From contig CM074813.1 in the NCBI GenBank assembly GCA_037447605.1, positions 3,200,693 through 3,264,692 of the forward strand: a stretch of 64,000 nt of DNA. The letters are read 5' to 3'. Shown piece after piece: positions 54,098 to 64,000 of the stretch. The position numbers and the translations under genes were made by a program. The stretch is from Zygnema circumcarinatum (lineage: Eukaryota; Streptophyta; Zygnematophyceae; Zygnematales; Zygnemataceae). How positions within the stretch are numbered: position 1 is the first letter of the stretch; every line of letters begins with the position of its first letter. The notes under the pieces are model-generated. The model was not told the origin of the DNA. It saw only the letters and a list, made by a program, of their open reading frames with translations, and did no database searches.

Positions 54098-54205
54098 CAG
54101 GTCGGACCATTGGATCGGCAACCATTGGACAACCATTGGATAGCAATGGTTGGACGTCTAGTGGTTGGCAACCAGTCGAATGGTTGACCTAATGGTCCGA
54201 CCACC
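54098..54205. repeat. ACCATTGG word cluster upstream of the OTU gene
   Basis: ACCATTGGATC, ACCATTGGAC, ACCATTGGATAGCAATGG and AATGGTTG words lie in tight sequence directly distal to the GTACGG cluster. They contain repeated ATTGG (reverse CCAAT) cores. Confidence 0.55.
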
Positions 54206-54228
54206 TGGTACTGTACTTGTACTGCAAA

Positions 54229-54308
54229 CAGCCCGCCCGCCCGACCGGCCCGCCCGCCCGCCCGACCGGCCCGCCCGCCCGCCCGACCGGCCCGCCCGCC
54301 CGCCCGCG
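54229..54308. repeat. 21-bp GC tandem repeat
   Basis: GACCGG recurs at 54243, 54264 and 54285, a 21-bp period, within CCCGCCCGCCCGACCGGCCCG units. Confidence 0.9.
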
Positions 54309-54339
54309 CGTCACCGATTTGCGCCAGACGGAGCGCAAA

Positions 54340-54402
54340 AATGGTATGGCATGACATGGCATGGCATAGTATGGCATGACATGGCATGGCATGACATGAC
54401 GT
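54340..54402. repeat. ATGGCATGACATGGC short tandem repeat
   Basis: Alternating ATGGC and ATGAC words over about 60 bp in the distal 5' flank of the OTU gene. Confidence 0.85.
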
Positions 54403-54519
54403 GACGCTAGCCGCGAGGGCACGCTCCGACCAATCCTGGCCCGCCCGCCCGCCCGCCGACCACCCGCCCAGCGCGAAAGTGCGCGCCCGGGCGGCCGTTC
54501 TGTTGGGCGAACGCGCAGA

Positions 54520-54715
54520 TGGGATACGATATCGGGATGGATAGTACGATATCGGGATAGATAGTACGATATTGGAATACTACGATATCGGACTATTATA
54601 ATATCGGGATATATAATATACTATCGGGATAGTATGATATCGGGATATTACGATATCGAGATAGTACAATATTCAGATATGTAGTACGATATCGGGATTG
54701 TACGATGTCGGGAAT
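54520..54715. repeat. TACGATATCGGGATA tandem repeat
   Basis: About ten irregular units of 16-22 bp built on the palindromic core CGATATCG, with GATAGTA linkers. Some units have decayed. No coding sense. Confidence 0.85.
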
Positions 54716-55370
54716 ATTTCGCACGCATAACATCGCATCGGCCGCAGTGACGTGACGTGACGGCCGGCAGGCCCGGCGAGCAATTCAACGCGCCAGAGCC
54801 GCCGCCGGCCCCCTCCGCCCGCTACGATACGCCTGCGATGTGGCGATACTGTATCCGAAAAAATGACTTGCAAAAATGTTTCCCCGCGCCAACCGTACGG
54901 CGCGCCCGTCCACCCGCCTCGCCGGGAGGCCCGCCCGCCTGCCGCTGCCGCGTTTTGCTGACGCCCGCCCCTGCCACTGCCCCCGTCCCCGCCCGCGTCC
55001 CGGCCCCCGGGAGGGACCCGGGCTCGCCGGTACCGTACGGCTCTCGCCGAATGTCTTCCTTCCGCACTAAACGACAAAAAGAGGAAAGCCTCCGAACAAA
55101 AGTACAAAAGTGCGAATTCTTAGCGGCGCAGGAGTGGACGCGTGGCGCACTCCGTTTGCGGCAGCGCCAGAGCGGCGCCCAAGAGAGGCGGCGGGGCAGG
55201 GCCGCAGGGCAGGGCAGAGCGAAGCGCACCGTATCGTACCGTACCATACCGTACCAAAAGTCCGGACCCTTCCCGCGCGCCCTCCGGACCCTCCCTCCCC
55301 GCGCGAGCGGGCGGGCGGGTGGCCGGCCGAGGCGCGCGTGGTCTCTCCTCCCACCAGAACGCGCAAGATG
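54716..55370. other. GC-rich intergenic sequence, no gene recognised
   Basis: CpG-rich sequence with many accidental open frames on both strands. CGTACGG/TACCGTACC words recur (about 54895, 55030-55040, 55225-55255). No domain is recognisable. Confidence 0.45.
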
Positions 55371-55464
55371 AGCTGGAACTGGAACTGGAACTGGAGCTGG
55401 AGCTGGAACTGGAACTGGAACTGGAGCTGGAGCTGGAACTGGAACTGGATCTGGAACTGGAATA
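55371..55464. repeat. Hexamer array with 30-bp higher-order unit
   Basis: Hexamers GGAACT and GGAGCT are arranged as three of the first followed by two of the second, and the 30-bp block is repeated. The end of the array is less regular. Confidence 0.9.
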
Positions 55465-55787
55465 GAAATGGGGGAGGCGTAGCGGCTTCCTTTCCGTGTC
55501 GTTGATGCGGCGAGGGGGGCAGCCACAGTGTGGGGGTAGCGTCCAGCGAGGGGCAAAGCGAGGGCGCGAGCGAAAGGCGGTGAAGCGGCCCTAAAAATCG
55601 CCACCGTCGGCGGCGTTGCGTGGGCTGCCGAAGGAGGAGTTGCGTTAGTAGCTAGCGAACTTTCGCTCTAACTTTTCTTTTCTCACGAGATCCTTTGCGA
55701 TGGGTTAAATTCGTAGTTCCCCATGATGGTTTTGTCCATGTACATTTGATGGCATCGCCATCGTGAGATCAACGCCACATCCTCGTA

Positions 55788-56560
55788 CAGTCAACAGTCC
55801 TCATATTTTCGCCATGGTTTTGGCAAATATGAGGCGAAAATATTGATTTTTGCAAATAGAAGGTTCGTGTTACCAATAGACGGGCGGTATCATGTTAGAG
55901 TTCATGGACCGTGCGTATTATGCGTCGCCGTCTGAAGTATCGTATGGAAATCTACTGTGTCGCCCGATTATGTTATGTGTAGGTAATGGTAATAGAGTCT
56001 AGAAGGAGGAAGAGGAAGCGGCCTTCTTACGACTTGCGTCTTGGGGGTCGGTGAGTTTTTCTTTGAAGCCGATACGGTAGAAGTCCTCCACCAGTTCAGG
56101 AACCAAAATGGTGAAAATATTAAATTTGCATATATAAGGTTCGTGTTACGAATAGGCGGTATTATGTTAGAGTTCATGTTAGACACGTGCGTATCGTACC
56201 GTATATCGTGCCGTATCGTATTGTATCATTTAGCATCGTATCGTATCGTGAAATATCGTGACGCATATACTGTTATATACTTACATACTGTCGTCATCCA
56301 ACCATCGAGGAGTTTGATGATGCGTATACGTATCTCGTATCGTGTCAATTCAAGAAGGCAGGGGAGAAGAAGCGGCGCCCAGCCTCTTCTGGCGGCGAGG
56401 GAGATGGAGATGCGTTTTGCGTAAGCGTAGCAGGCCCGAGTGCAGAGATGATGCCGAGGGCGATGCAGGCGGTCTGATGCGAGCGATGCGGCTAACACAG
56501 GATGCAGAGTACAAAAAGTGATTCGGCAAAATTGGGGCGAAAATATTGAAGGGGCGCTTA
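55788..56560 (-). mobile_element. Non-autonomous AATATTTTCGCC-family element (copy C, inverted)
   Basis: It starts at TA-CAG (55786-55790) with a diverged terminal repeat, then CATATTTTCGCCATGG, GCAAATA and GCGAAAATATTG in the same order as the inverted right end at 22254-22183. AAGGTTCGTGTTA..GGCGGTAT.. ATGTTAGAGTTCATG appears twice (about 55861 and about 56128), an internal duplication. GTATCGTATCG repeats follow at about 56185-56262. The far end (about 56522-56560, GGCAAAATTGGGGCGAAAATATTG) matches the inverted left end. About 770 bp, no coding capacity. Confidence 0.6.
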
Positions 56561-56743
56561 ACTTGTAAATGCTTGAATTGCTTCGACGGATCGCTGTCCG
56601 TTCGGTTGTACTTTACCATATTCTGACCGATTATCACGACGGCACGATCCGAATTCTTGAAGCGAAAATCTTGAGAAGCGTGTGTTGGCGGCCCGCGGGC
56701 AACACACCATCGGTGGCTCGAGCCAGTAAAATACCCTTAGGTG

Positions 56744-57062
56744 TCATCAATTGACCTATCAGAAGGCTCAGCGATCGGTCAATTTCGATTAGGCGGGTTA
56801 TTGTCGAGGGGCTGTCGGTACTAAGGCTCAAGATCTATTGTCGGCTAAGTAGATGGGATGTCGATGATGCTAGTTTGTCTTTTAGTCTTTGGGCTTAGTA
56901 TTTGTATTTCTTTGTGTGGTTTGTTGTCTTGTTCTTCTCTTCTTCCTCTTCAGTTCCAGCAACAGAGGCTAAGTGTGTGAGAGAGAGAGAGTTCCATGCC
57001 GTAGATAGAGAGATGAGAAAAGTCTTAGCACAGCGATGGCGTTTAGGCGTCCGTTCAATAGG
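56744..57062 (+). mobile_element. Gypsy copy 3, first part of the 5' LTR
   Basis: Plus-strand match to the inverted LTRs of copies 1 and 2: TTGACCTATCAGAAGGCTC, GGCTCAAGATCTATTG, AAGTAGATGGGATGTC, TTTAGTCTTTGGGCTTAGTA and the GAGAGAG microsatellite before TTCCATGCC. Homology stops near 57062. Confidence 0.7.
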
Positions 57063-58487
57063 TGAATTTTGTTGGTGTAAGGGGCCGACAAGAAAAGGAA
57101 GAGCGCAAGGAAAAGGGCAACACTTTATGCCACGGGTATCCCGAGCTTCGAGAACTTTTCTTTTTCTTCTCACGGGCCATGCGATATGCCTTCTCGTCCA
57201 CCTTTCTTGCCGAGATGCGCCGTACCCGCCTCGACAAGTCGCGTAGCCGTCTCCTCCGTGGTCACCGGCTCCTCAACTCCCGGCGGCTCTCAGTAGTCTC
57301 TGCGTGTCGGAGCAACACGCGCCCACATCTGATGAGCCTCCACCCGCGCCAGTGACCGCGAGGGGGCTGCATGACGAATAATCTGATAGTAAGGAGAAAG
57401 CCCACGGCCTAAAACTCCAGCAAACTTCATGAGTGTAATACAAGCTCTTGAGGAAATCTACATAGATCCCTTATGCTAGATTCTCTCCTCCTCTCATAAA
57501 CGCTATCTATCCTCTCATAGATAGCCTACACCCCAGCTACTTGATGTAAGCAACACTACGCCTCCATGAACTCCTCTACCTCAACATGAGGGACACACCA
57601 TCTCTAACTTCTTCACTAAGGCTTGCATGATGAGAGGCCCCGGATTCCTTCCGACCTTCGCCTGAGGCGGACTCCTTTCGGCCTACGCACTGCTCTTCCT
57701 TTCTGACAGCGATTGACGGCATAGCGTTGAGGAGAGTGGTGAGTGAGAGAGAGCCAAGCTTGCTCACTCTTGAAGCTATGGCGCATTGCGGCGTGACGTG
57801 ACACCCACGATGTCCGTCCGCGGTACCTTATGGCGCGTGCAGCGGCCCATTTCGCATTCCAGCGGCCACGGCGTTCTCCGTAAACTACGCCGGCGCGACC
57901 CTACGCCAGGTGCGTCGGTGCTGACCGTACTTAGGCATTACCGTCCGCCGCCCGGCCGTACATATCGCCGCCCAGCCCAGTCTTTGGCTGGTCCCGCTAC
58001 CGATTGACCTAAAGTCGAGCGGCGGACCTGTAGAGGTCCAAGCGGTGCGCAGCGTCGCGCCTCCTGTTAGCCGTGGCATCTCCAATCTCTTGGCCAAACA
58101 CGATAAGTATGGCGCGAAGGCGCATCATTATCTGCTTGTGGCCCCGGCGCGACCAATCATGTAAACGTGCGGTCGCTACCGGCGTGATATCTTGGCGTCC
58201 CATACGTTTGGCGTGTCCGGAAATGCGATGGCCTTTGTAGTCCCATCGACGGCTCCTTCGGTCAAACGCGTTAGGTACCGGCAATGCAGAGTCCTAAGCC
58301 TAAGCGTGAATTCGACCTAGACGCTTCCACTGCTTGCGTACCATGCCACAACGTCGGGCACCCCAGTATTCGGTCTACACCAAACATGACCATTCATACA
58401 TTGTCACATACCACCATTGATGTCGAGACGAGCATTACGTACTAGGAACTAAGTACCCGACACCTTGATGTACCACATCATCAGCCG
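57063..58487. mobile_element. Unidentified 1.4-kb insertion inside the LTR of Gypsy copy 3
   Basis: LTR homology ends near 57062 and resumes near 58488 (GATTTGATGAGAAGATC, then TTTCATTG). The intervening sequence has no counterpart in the LTRs of copies 1 and 2. It contains the inverted pair CTATCTAT / ATAGATAG at about 57507-57527 and no recognisable protein domain. Another transposon or an assembly join are both possible. Confidence 0.45.
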
Positions 58488-58930
58488 ATTTGATGAGAAG
58501 ATCCTTTCATTGTAATGAAAGTATCGGCCAACGGTACGGGGGTGACTTTCAAATACAACCTTTATGCAAGTTGAGTCACATTTTTCCTTCTTTGTCAACA
58601 TGCCGAAATTTACCATCTTGTTACATCACGCTACGTTTCCTCCCAGCTGACCAATGATAACTAGAAGCCTAGGCCCAGAGACTGGCCAGGGGAGAAGGGG
58701 CAGGGGGAAACCCCAAGGGAGAATGCTGCGCCTCGGCCTTGGGTGGGAACATCGCCGGGATCCTACGATGCTTCCGGTACCTGCAGTCCCCGGATCAGCT
58801 CTTTTAGCAGTGAGACCCACGGCACCAGCCCAGCCCTTCATCGATTTCGGCCTGCCGGACTCGGTGGCCGTCTGACACCTGCTGACAGCTGCGGCGATCT
58901 CCTTTTAACCCTTATCTTGGTATGGTGAAG
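58488..58930 (+). mobile_element. Gypsy copy 3, second part of the 5' LTR and primer binding site
   Basis: Resumes the LTR (ACAACCTTTATGCAAGTTGAG, TGACCAATGATAACTAGAAG, AGAGACTGGCCAGG) and ends at CCTTATCT followed by TGGTATGGTGAAGG, the diverged primer binding site also seen, inverted, at 16780-16791. Confidence 0.65.
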
Positions 58931-61900
58931 GGTTTTGCGGATCCCAGCATTACCTTGTCACGTGGCTGGTGATCACATGACCCATGTCGCGGCCGCCATG
59001 GATGAAGAGCACAGCAGAGGACAAGCGAGATCTTCATGGAAAGTATTGAATGTAAAGACTTGGGACCTCCAAGAAGAACGAGCGTCCGGAAATCAAGGGG
59101 GCCGGATTGATTTCGGAAGGGAAAAGCGGTCAGAATCTTACGAAGATAAGGCATCACCGAAGACACTTATCGATGCGACACCTTGGCGGTCGAGTGATTG
59201 AAAGAGGCTGCCCGGCGACTCCATCTAGCGGTGAGGAAGTGGCCATAAACTTTCTTTGGCAATATACTTGGCCTTGGATGATCAAGCGCGGTCGTATCAC
59301 GGTCCTTTATTGAAGATGTCGTTGAACTGAGGTCCCAGCGCGACCCACCGGAGAGCCAGAACCCACGGGATCTCCGGTCCGGATAACCTCTTTCGCGGGG
59401 GAGTCCTTGAGCCGCAATGGCGCGCGATCCTGCGAAGGCAAAAGGGATTCCTCGAGAAGACACCCTTCCGGCGTTCACAACTTACCCATCCAGCTGGCCA
59501 GGCGGCCCGAGCGAAGGCGGGGCGATCGCCCAAGGACCCTCCGGCTTTGGCACCAACACAGAGAAGCGGCGTGTGAATGCGAGTTTCTAGCAGATGGAAG
59601 AGATGATGACAATGATAGCCATGATTCACGAAAAGAGTGAGGTAAAGGGGATACCACGCGAGGAAATCATCACTAGAGGTTTCACCGACAAGCGAGAATC
59701 TGAAGCATGGGCGGGAACATCTTGAGAGAAGCGGTATAGCGGAACGAAGAGGAAGACGATGGATCAAAAGGTACTGGGTATTTGGAAGGAGAGAGCGATC
59801 CGGAAGGTACATCCGGCCTTTCGCCCGGATGTAAATTAGAGCAGCACGACAAGGGGACGTTGAAATGACTTTGGAACAATGGCCCGGATTTCAGATCCCG
59901 ATCAACGTCTTTGGAGCCGACCCCATTTACATAAAGTCTTCTGATGAGCGGTGTTCGAATTCAGCGAGCGTTTTCGATGCGCATGGCAAATACGATCGAG
60001 CACTGACTTTCGAGGATTCTCGATGGATTCATGAGGCCGTGTGAGAAGGATCTCGCTGGATTGTGGCTGTGACAACCCACCAGCCGGATGCCGAGGGCAT
60101 TGTTAGAAGAGGCCGAGGCGAATTGAAAAGGATCGAGAGAACTTAGCAGAGCGTAATGCTGACTACATTCATGAGATCCGCGTGAGATCGGCCTACTACC
60201 CGGTGAGTTCACGAACACAAAATCGGCGGTTGTATGATCCCACACTACATCTTAAAGGAGCGGAGTCTACAAGAGCATCCACCTTTCGGGGCGTCCAGGG
60301 CAGCCCACGTAGTGCATCCATTGCTGACCAAACCCGCTTCCCACTTTCCCCGTATCCTCATGATCCTGTAGCGTCCCATTGGCCGTCGGTGAATCCTCAC
60401 ATGCGTTTCCCGGAGTCGGATGCTCCGGTCCTTCTCCCCACGTCGAACGCAGAAGAGAAGCGCCCGGCCCGATTTCTTGGCCGTCGGATGGCAGGCGGGG
60501 GTTTCGGAAGAGGCGTTTGCCTTGCTGCGGCACGAATCATAATCGGCTGCGTTGTGGACCATGGACACGCACCTTACGCGGATCGCGGGACATGATGCGT
60601 GTATGCGCATCACGGGAGGCTCACCAGTGAAGGCGAAAGGGGGCATTTGCGGGGAGCTCCCTGCCGAGATCACCTTCATGGGCGTACTCCGGCTACTCCT
60701 TCCACCAGAACTCCGGCTCCCTTTAAGCGCCTCCGCTCCGCCCGCTGGCTTACACCCGTCCTGCGGCGGCCGTGCGTCCACGCACCCCATGGTCCCGCTG
60801 CGAAGCCAAGCGCGTTGGGTCAGTCGATCACACTCGCTCACGCACGCCACGATTACGCGGCGTGCAATGAAGCGGTCGAATCCCCATCCCCTTGAAGAAG
60901 AGGGTTACTGAGCACGGATGCTTGGGAATTCTGGCCTTGCATGAACTCCACAGCCGACAGTGATCCTCATTCGCGTCCCACTGCCCGTTTCTCCCACCCG
61001 ATGTCGGCGGCGCCACCAATGCTTCGGCGGCGCCGGCTTTCAGCGCGGCTCGCTGATGCGCCACCCATCGGGAGAACCCCGGTCTCCCCTCCTTCCCGCG
61101 GGTCATCCACTTGGGATCCATGCACGAGGAAGCGGACGATCTCGATGAGGGAGGAGCCGGCCGGCGGCCGCGGCCGAGGCGCGGCGGCACCGACAGCAGG
61201 AAAGAAATCGCGTCTGACCCTCCCATGCGCCGAGGAAATTTCCCAGCGGCCAGGTAAATTAAGCCCCACCTCCCCAGCAGATGGCTATCCACGATTGAGC
61301 ATGGATTTCATGGCCTCGTGGGAGAGCAGGCTAAGATCGGCATTACCTTGTCCGCGGTTGATGCAGTTTGGTTCCAGAATACTTTGCCGTGAGAATCAGA
61401 AATAGGTGGCGAAGCGGTCACGGGGAGGCCACCCTGCTGACCTCAGCGGTGCTTTGCATGACCCCTCCTCGGACATCCCACCCAGCGTGAGATATCCACC
61501 GCCATAGCCCGCGGCGCCTCGCTTCGGAACCCGGTTCCCTCGCCATCCTCTGCGCCCGGATTCATGTCTCCTACAGTCCCGACACCCAGCGATGCGAATC
61601 GACAGCCGATGTATGGCTAAGCGGTCATCCCGGCAAGGCCATGATGAGCCACGGGAGAGCTATCTTTATACCCAGTTACATCCAAGCCCGGTGATGGTAC
61701 TGCGGGGGTTAAGTTGAACAAGGCGGCTCGAGCCATTCCCGGTATGTAGGGGTTGAGGGAATGCAGCAGAAGAGTTGGGCGGTGCCCCAAAGTGATCATC
61801 GGCCTTGGCGAGATAGAACCCGCAGTCACGGTCATCCGCGGTAGGCACTGATACATCTGTTTGAGCTGGTGGCTCATGTGATAGGAGCACAAATGAAGCT

Positions 61901-64000
61901 TTCTTACATGTCGGTAGCTTTATCTGCTTTGGCCCGGGGCAGAACTGCTCATACCGAGTCCTTGCCACGCCTTCCCAAGCGCCACTTGCTTGGCCCAGTC
62001 TCCCTACCGAGAGATCACCATGTACCATCGCGATTGGCAACCCCCGTGCTTTCACTATGGATGCGTGATTCGATACCAAAGGCCAGAGACTCCCCTCCCT
62101 GCACCTTGGTCCGACCCTCGTGCCTTAGGAAGACCTTTCTTGCGTAGGGATAGGCTGCACCCAACTTTCCAGCCAGCAGGGCCATCGATGATGAAGAGTG
62201 GGCTGGAGATAGAGAGTGGGAATGCGATTGGGGCAATGATGCTACCGGACAGATTAAGCATTCTCTCAACTCGCCCAGTCTTTGTAGAAATCACCTAGTT
62301 TTGTACGACATTCACTCGACATCGTGAGGGCCACTGATTGAGGCACCATGTCGTGTAAGGATGCACCTCCATGACCATGACTCCTACACTTTCCATTTCA
62401 GCGGGCCCGATGTCGAGCAGCCAGTCGATGAAGCATTAGGCTGCTTGGGATTGATGGAACAGGAGAAGGGCCTTGGGCCAGCGGCCGGATTACGCCCCAA
62501 TGGGATGGCACACTTTCATTCTGTGGAGACTACTCCGGAAGCGGAGCCGCCTCACGTTACGGATGTGGACTGGTCTCCACTGGCGTCTCCCTTGAGGACC
62601 CGATGGTTCTAGAAGCCCGAACTTTATCGCGAGAAGTCCTTACAGCGAGATCCCCTGCTGACGAGGCCCGATCGGCTGAAACCTTGAGGGGAGGCCGTAG
62701 CGACCACTGGCGCTGCGTCGCGGTGGAGCCGATGCGCACTTCCCTTTAGGCTCAAGAATTCCAGCCAGACTCACCAGCGCCTGGCCAACCAGGTGTTCGG
62801 CCCCTGTCGTGCCTTCTGCGAACCTTACGTGGATGATGCTTCCCTCCACAGCAAGGATTGGTCCTCCCATCTGTAATACATTGACCAAGTACTGCAACAA
62901 CTCATCAGTGCGCATTTGAAGATTGCTCCCAAGAACTGCAAATGGGGCCATCAAGAGATCCCTCATCTAGGACATCGTCTCCGCATCAATGGACTGAAGC
63001 CATCCCTCGACAAAATTGAAGCGATTGACCTTATCTTTGATTCCCGCGAACCTCATGACTCAAGTCTTTCTTGGGACTCACCTCATTCTATCGCCCGGTT
63101 CATCAAGGTACATGCCACTTTGCTCCAGCACGTCCCATGCAGCAGAGAAACACGAGTCCCGCTATGAATGGAAGCGGCGCCCAAGATTTCAGCACTTCCA
63201 GTGCCACTCGCCCGAGGGCTCGCATGCGCACGAATTCGACCCCACCTGCCCGCCCCATTATTGGCGCCCGATTGGGCGAGGGCTTTAAGGCGGTGGCAGT
63301 CAAGCCTTCGGATGGGAACACCGGTCGATTATGCTAGCGGGGTTTGTTGGAAGCGAGACCAAATGCGGCTCCTGAGGGGTGAGGCCGGTATCCTGCAGGC
63401 GCGGATTCGAGAAGCTCTTTCGGCTACCGGCCATTGTCATTGATTTGACCACATGCCTCAGCAGGCGCACATTATAGGTACCCTCGGAGCTAAGTTTGCT
63501 TGCTGATGGGTGATGAAGTTGGAGGTATAATCATGTCAGGTCGCTCCGCAGATCGTACAGTAGTCCGCGGCGATTACTAGCGGCCTCGATCCTTGTCTGA
63601 GTCGGCTCCCTCCTGCGTCACTTGTCCAGGCGTTCACGAACCCATCCCTCCGCCCCACCCTCTTGAACCACGGCGTCTTCCCATTGAGATTTTTATTGCC
63701 GTCAAGACTTTTTGCATGATGTCGTATTGGCCGGATGGAGCTGTCGATATTAGGCAGCGGCCGCCACCCTCCACGTCATTTGGCGGGACCGCGACCGCTG
63801 AGAAAGCCACCCCGTGCGGTCAGGTAGAACTCCTCATGGATGGCGATGCGTGACTCCCTTTCTTCTCCCCATTTCCGGCCTGATAGCGTCCATTCGACTC
63901 CTCTCTTAGCGGCTACGTCATGACTTCATACTATTTGCCCACTTTTATCAGGATCTTGAGAGGGCTTTCGAGGTACGCCCGCCTTCGGAACTTCTGTCGA
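58931..64000 (+). pseudogene. Ty3/Gypsy copy 3 gag-pol, strongly degraded, truncated by window end
   Basis: Plus strand, in the order gag (about 59000-61600), protease region (about 61650-62250), RT (about 62280-63160, with YVDDASLHSKDW-like reading near 62826-62865 and the LGHRLRINGLKPS segment near 62967-63005), RNase H (about 63280-63440) and the start of the integrase region (after about 63560). Very many small insertions and deletions separate short stretches that are nearly identical to copies 1 and 2; no frame survives for more than about 200 codons. The element continues past the window. Confidence 0.7.

Noticed and set aside
53711-54200. Long Pro/Arg-rich plus-strand frames running out of the OTU gene's first exon
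   Set aside because: Antisense to a supported exon and driven by extreme GC content; no domain seen.

Overview
This window is nuclear DNA from a eukaryote, very probably a photosynthetic protist or alga. The genes are dense in canonical GT-AG introns. One gene is a plastid-type circularly permuted (DAR/RbgA-like) GTPase, and another is a secreted hydroxyproline-rich-style protein with (PPPSPPPPT)-type repeats of the sort common in algal matrix proteins. Short interstitial CCCTAAAA-like repeats are also present. I cannot place the organism more exactly from sequence alone.

Layout. (1) 1242-4842, minus: DAR-type GTPase, 9 exons. (2) 5329-22254: a transposon-rich block bounded by a perfect 26-bp terminal inverted repeat next to TA on both sides. 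Inside are hairpins, minisatellites, a short non-autonomous element and two tandem Ty3/Gypsy elements in reverse orientation that share an LTR; copy 2 runs into a 10-base assembly gap. (3) 22257-24158: AT-rich, no gene recognised. (4) 24159-25833, minus: secreted PAN/proline-rich/PAN-like protein. (5) 27947-32241, minus: RING plus TRAF-type zinc-finger protein. (6) 32242-34534: divergent promoter region containing a foldback/MITE element. (7) 34535-41807, plus: MCM3 helicase subunit, 18 exons. (8) 43144-44877, minus: E2 ubiquitin-conjugating enzyme with a very large insertion. (9) 45316-53710, minus: VCPIP1-like OTU deubiquitinase, 10 exons. (10) 53711-55787: GC-rich flank with several satellites. 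(11) 55788-56560: another copy of the non-autonomous element. (12) 56744-64000: a third, very degraded Gypsy copy on the plus strand, running off the window.

Functionally the gene islands combine DNA replication licensing (MCM3) with three ubiquitin-pathway genes (E3-like, E2, DUB) within about 26 kb, plus an organelle ribosome-assembly GTPase and an extracellular protein. I know of no evidence that they act together; the clustering is only an observation. The coding exons join in phase for all six genes. The one weak point is the exon 3/4 junction of the GTPase.
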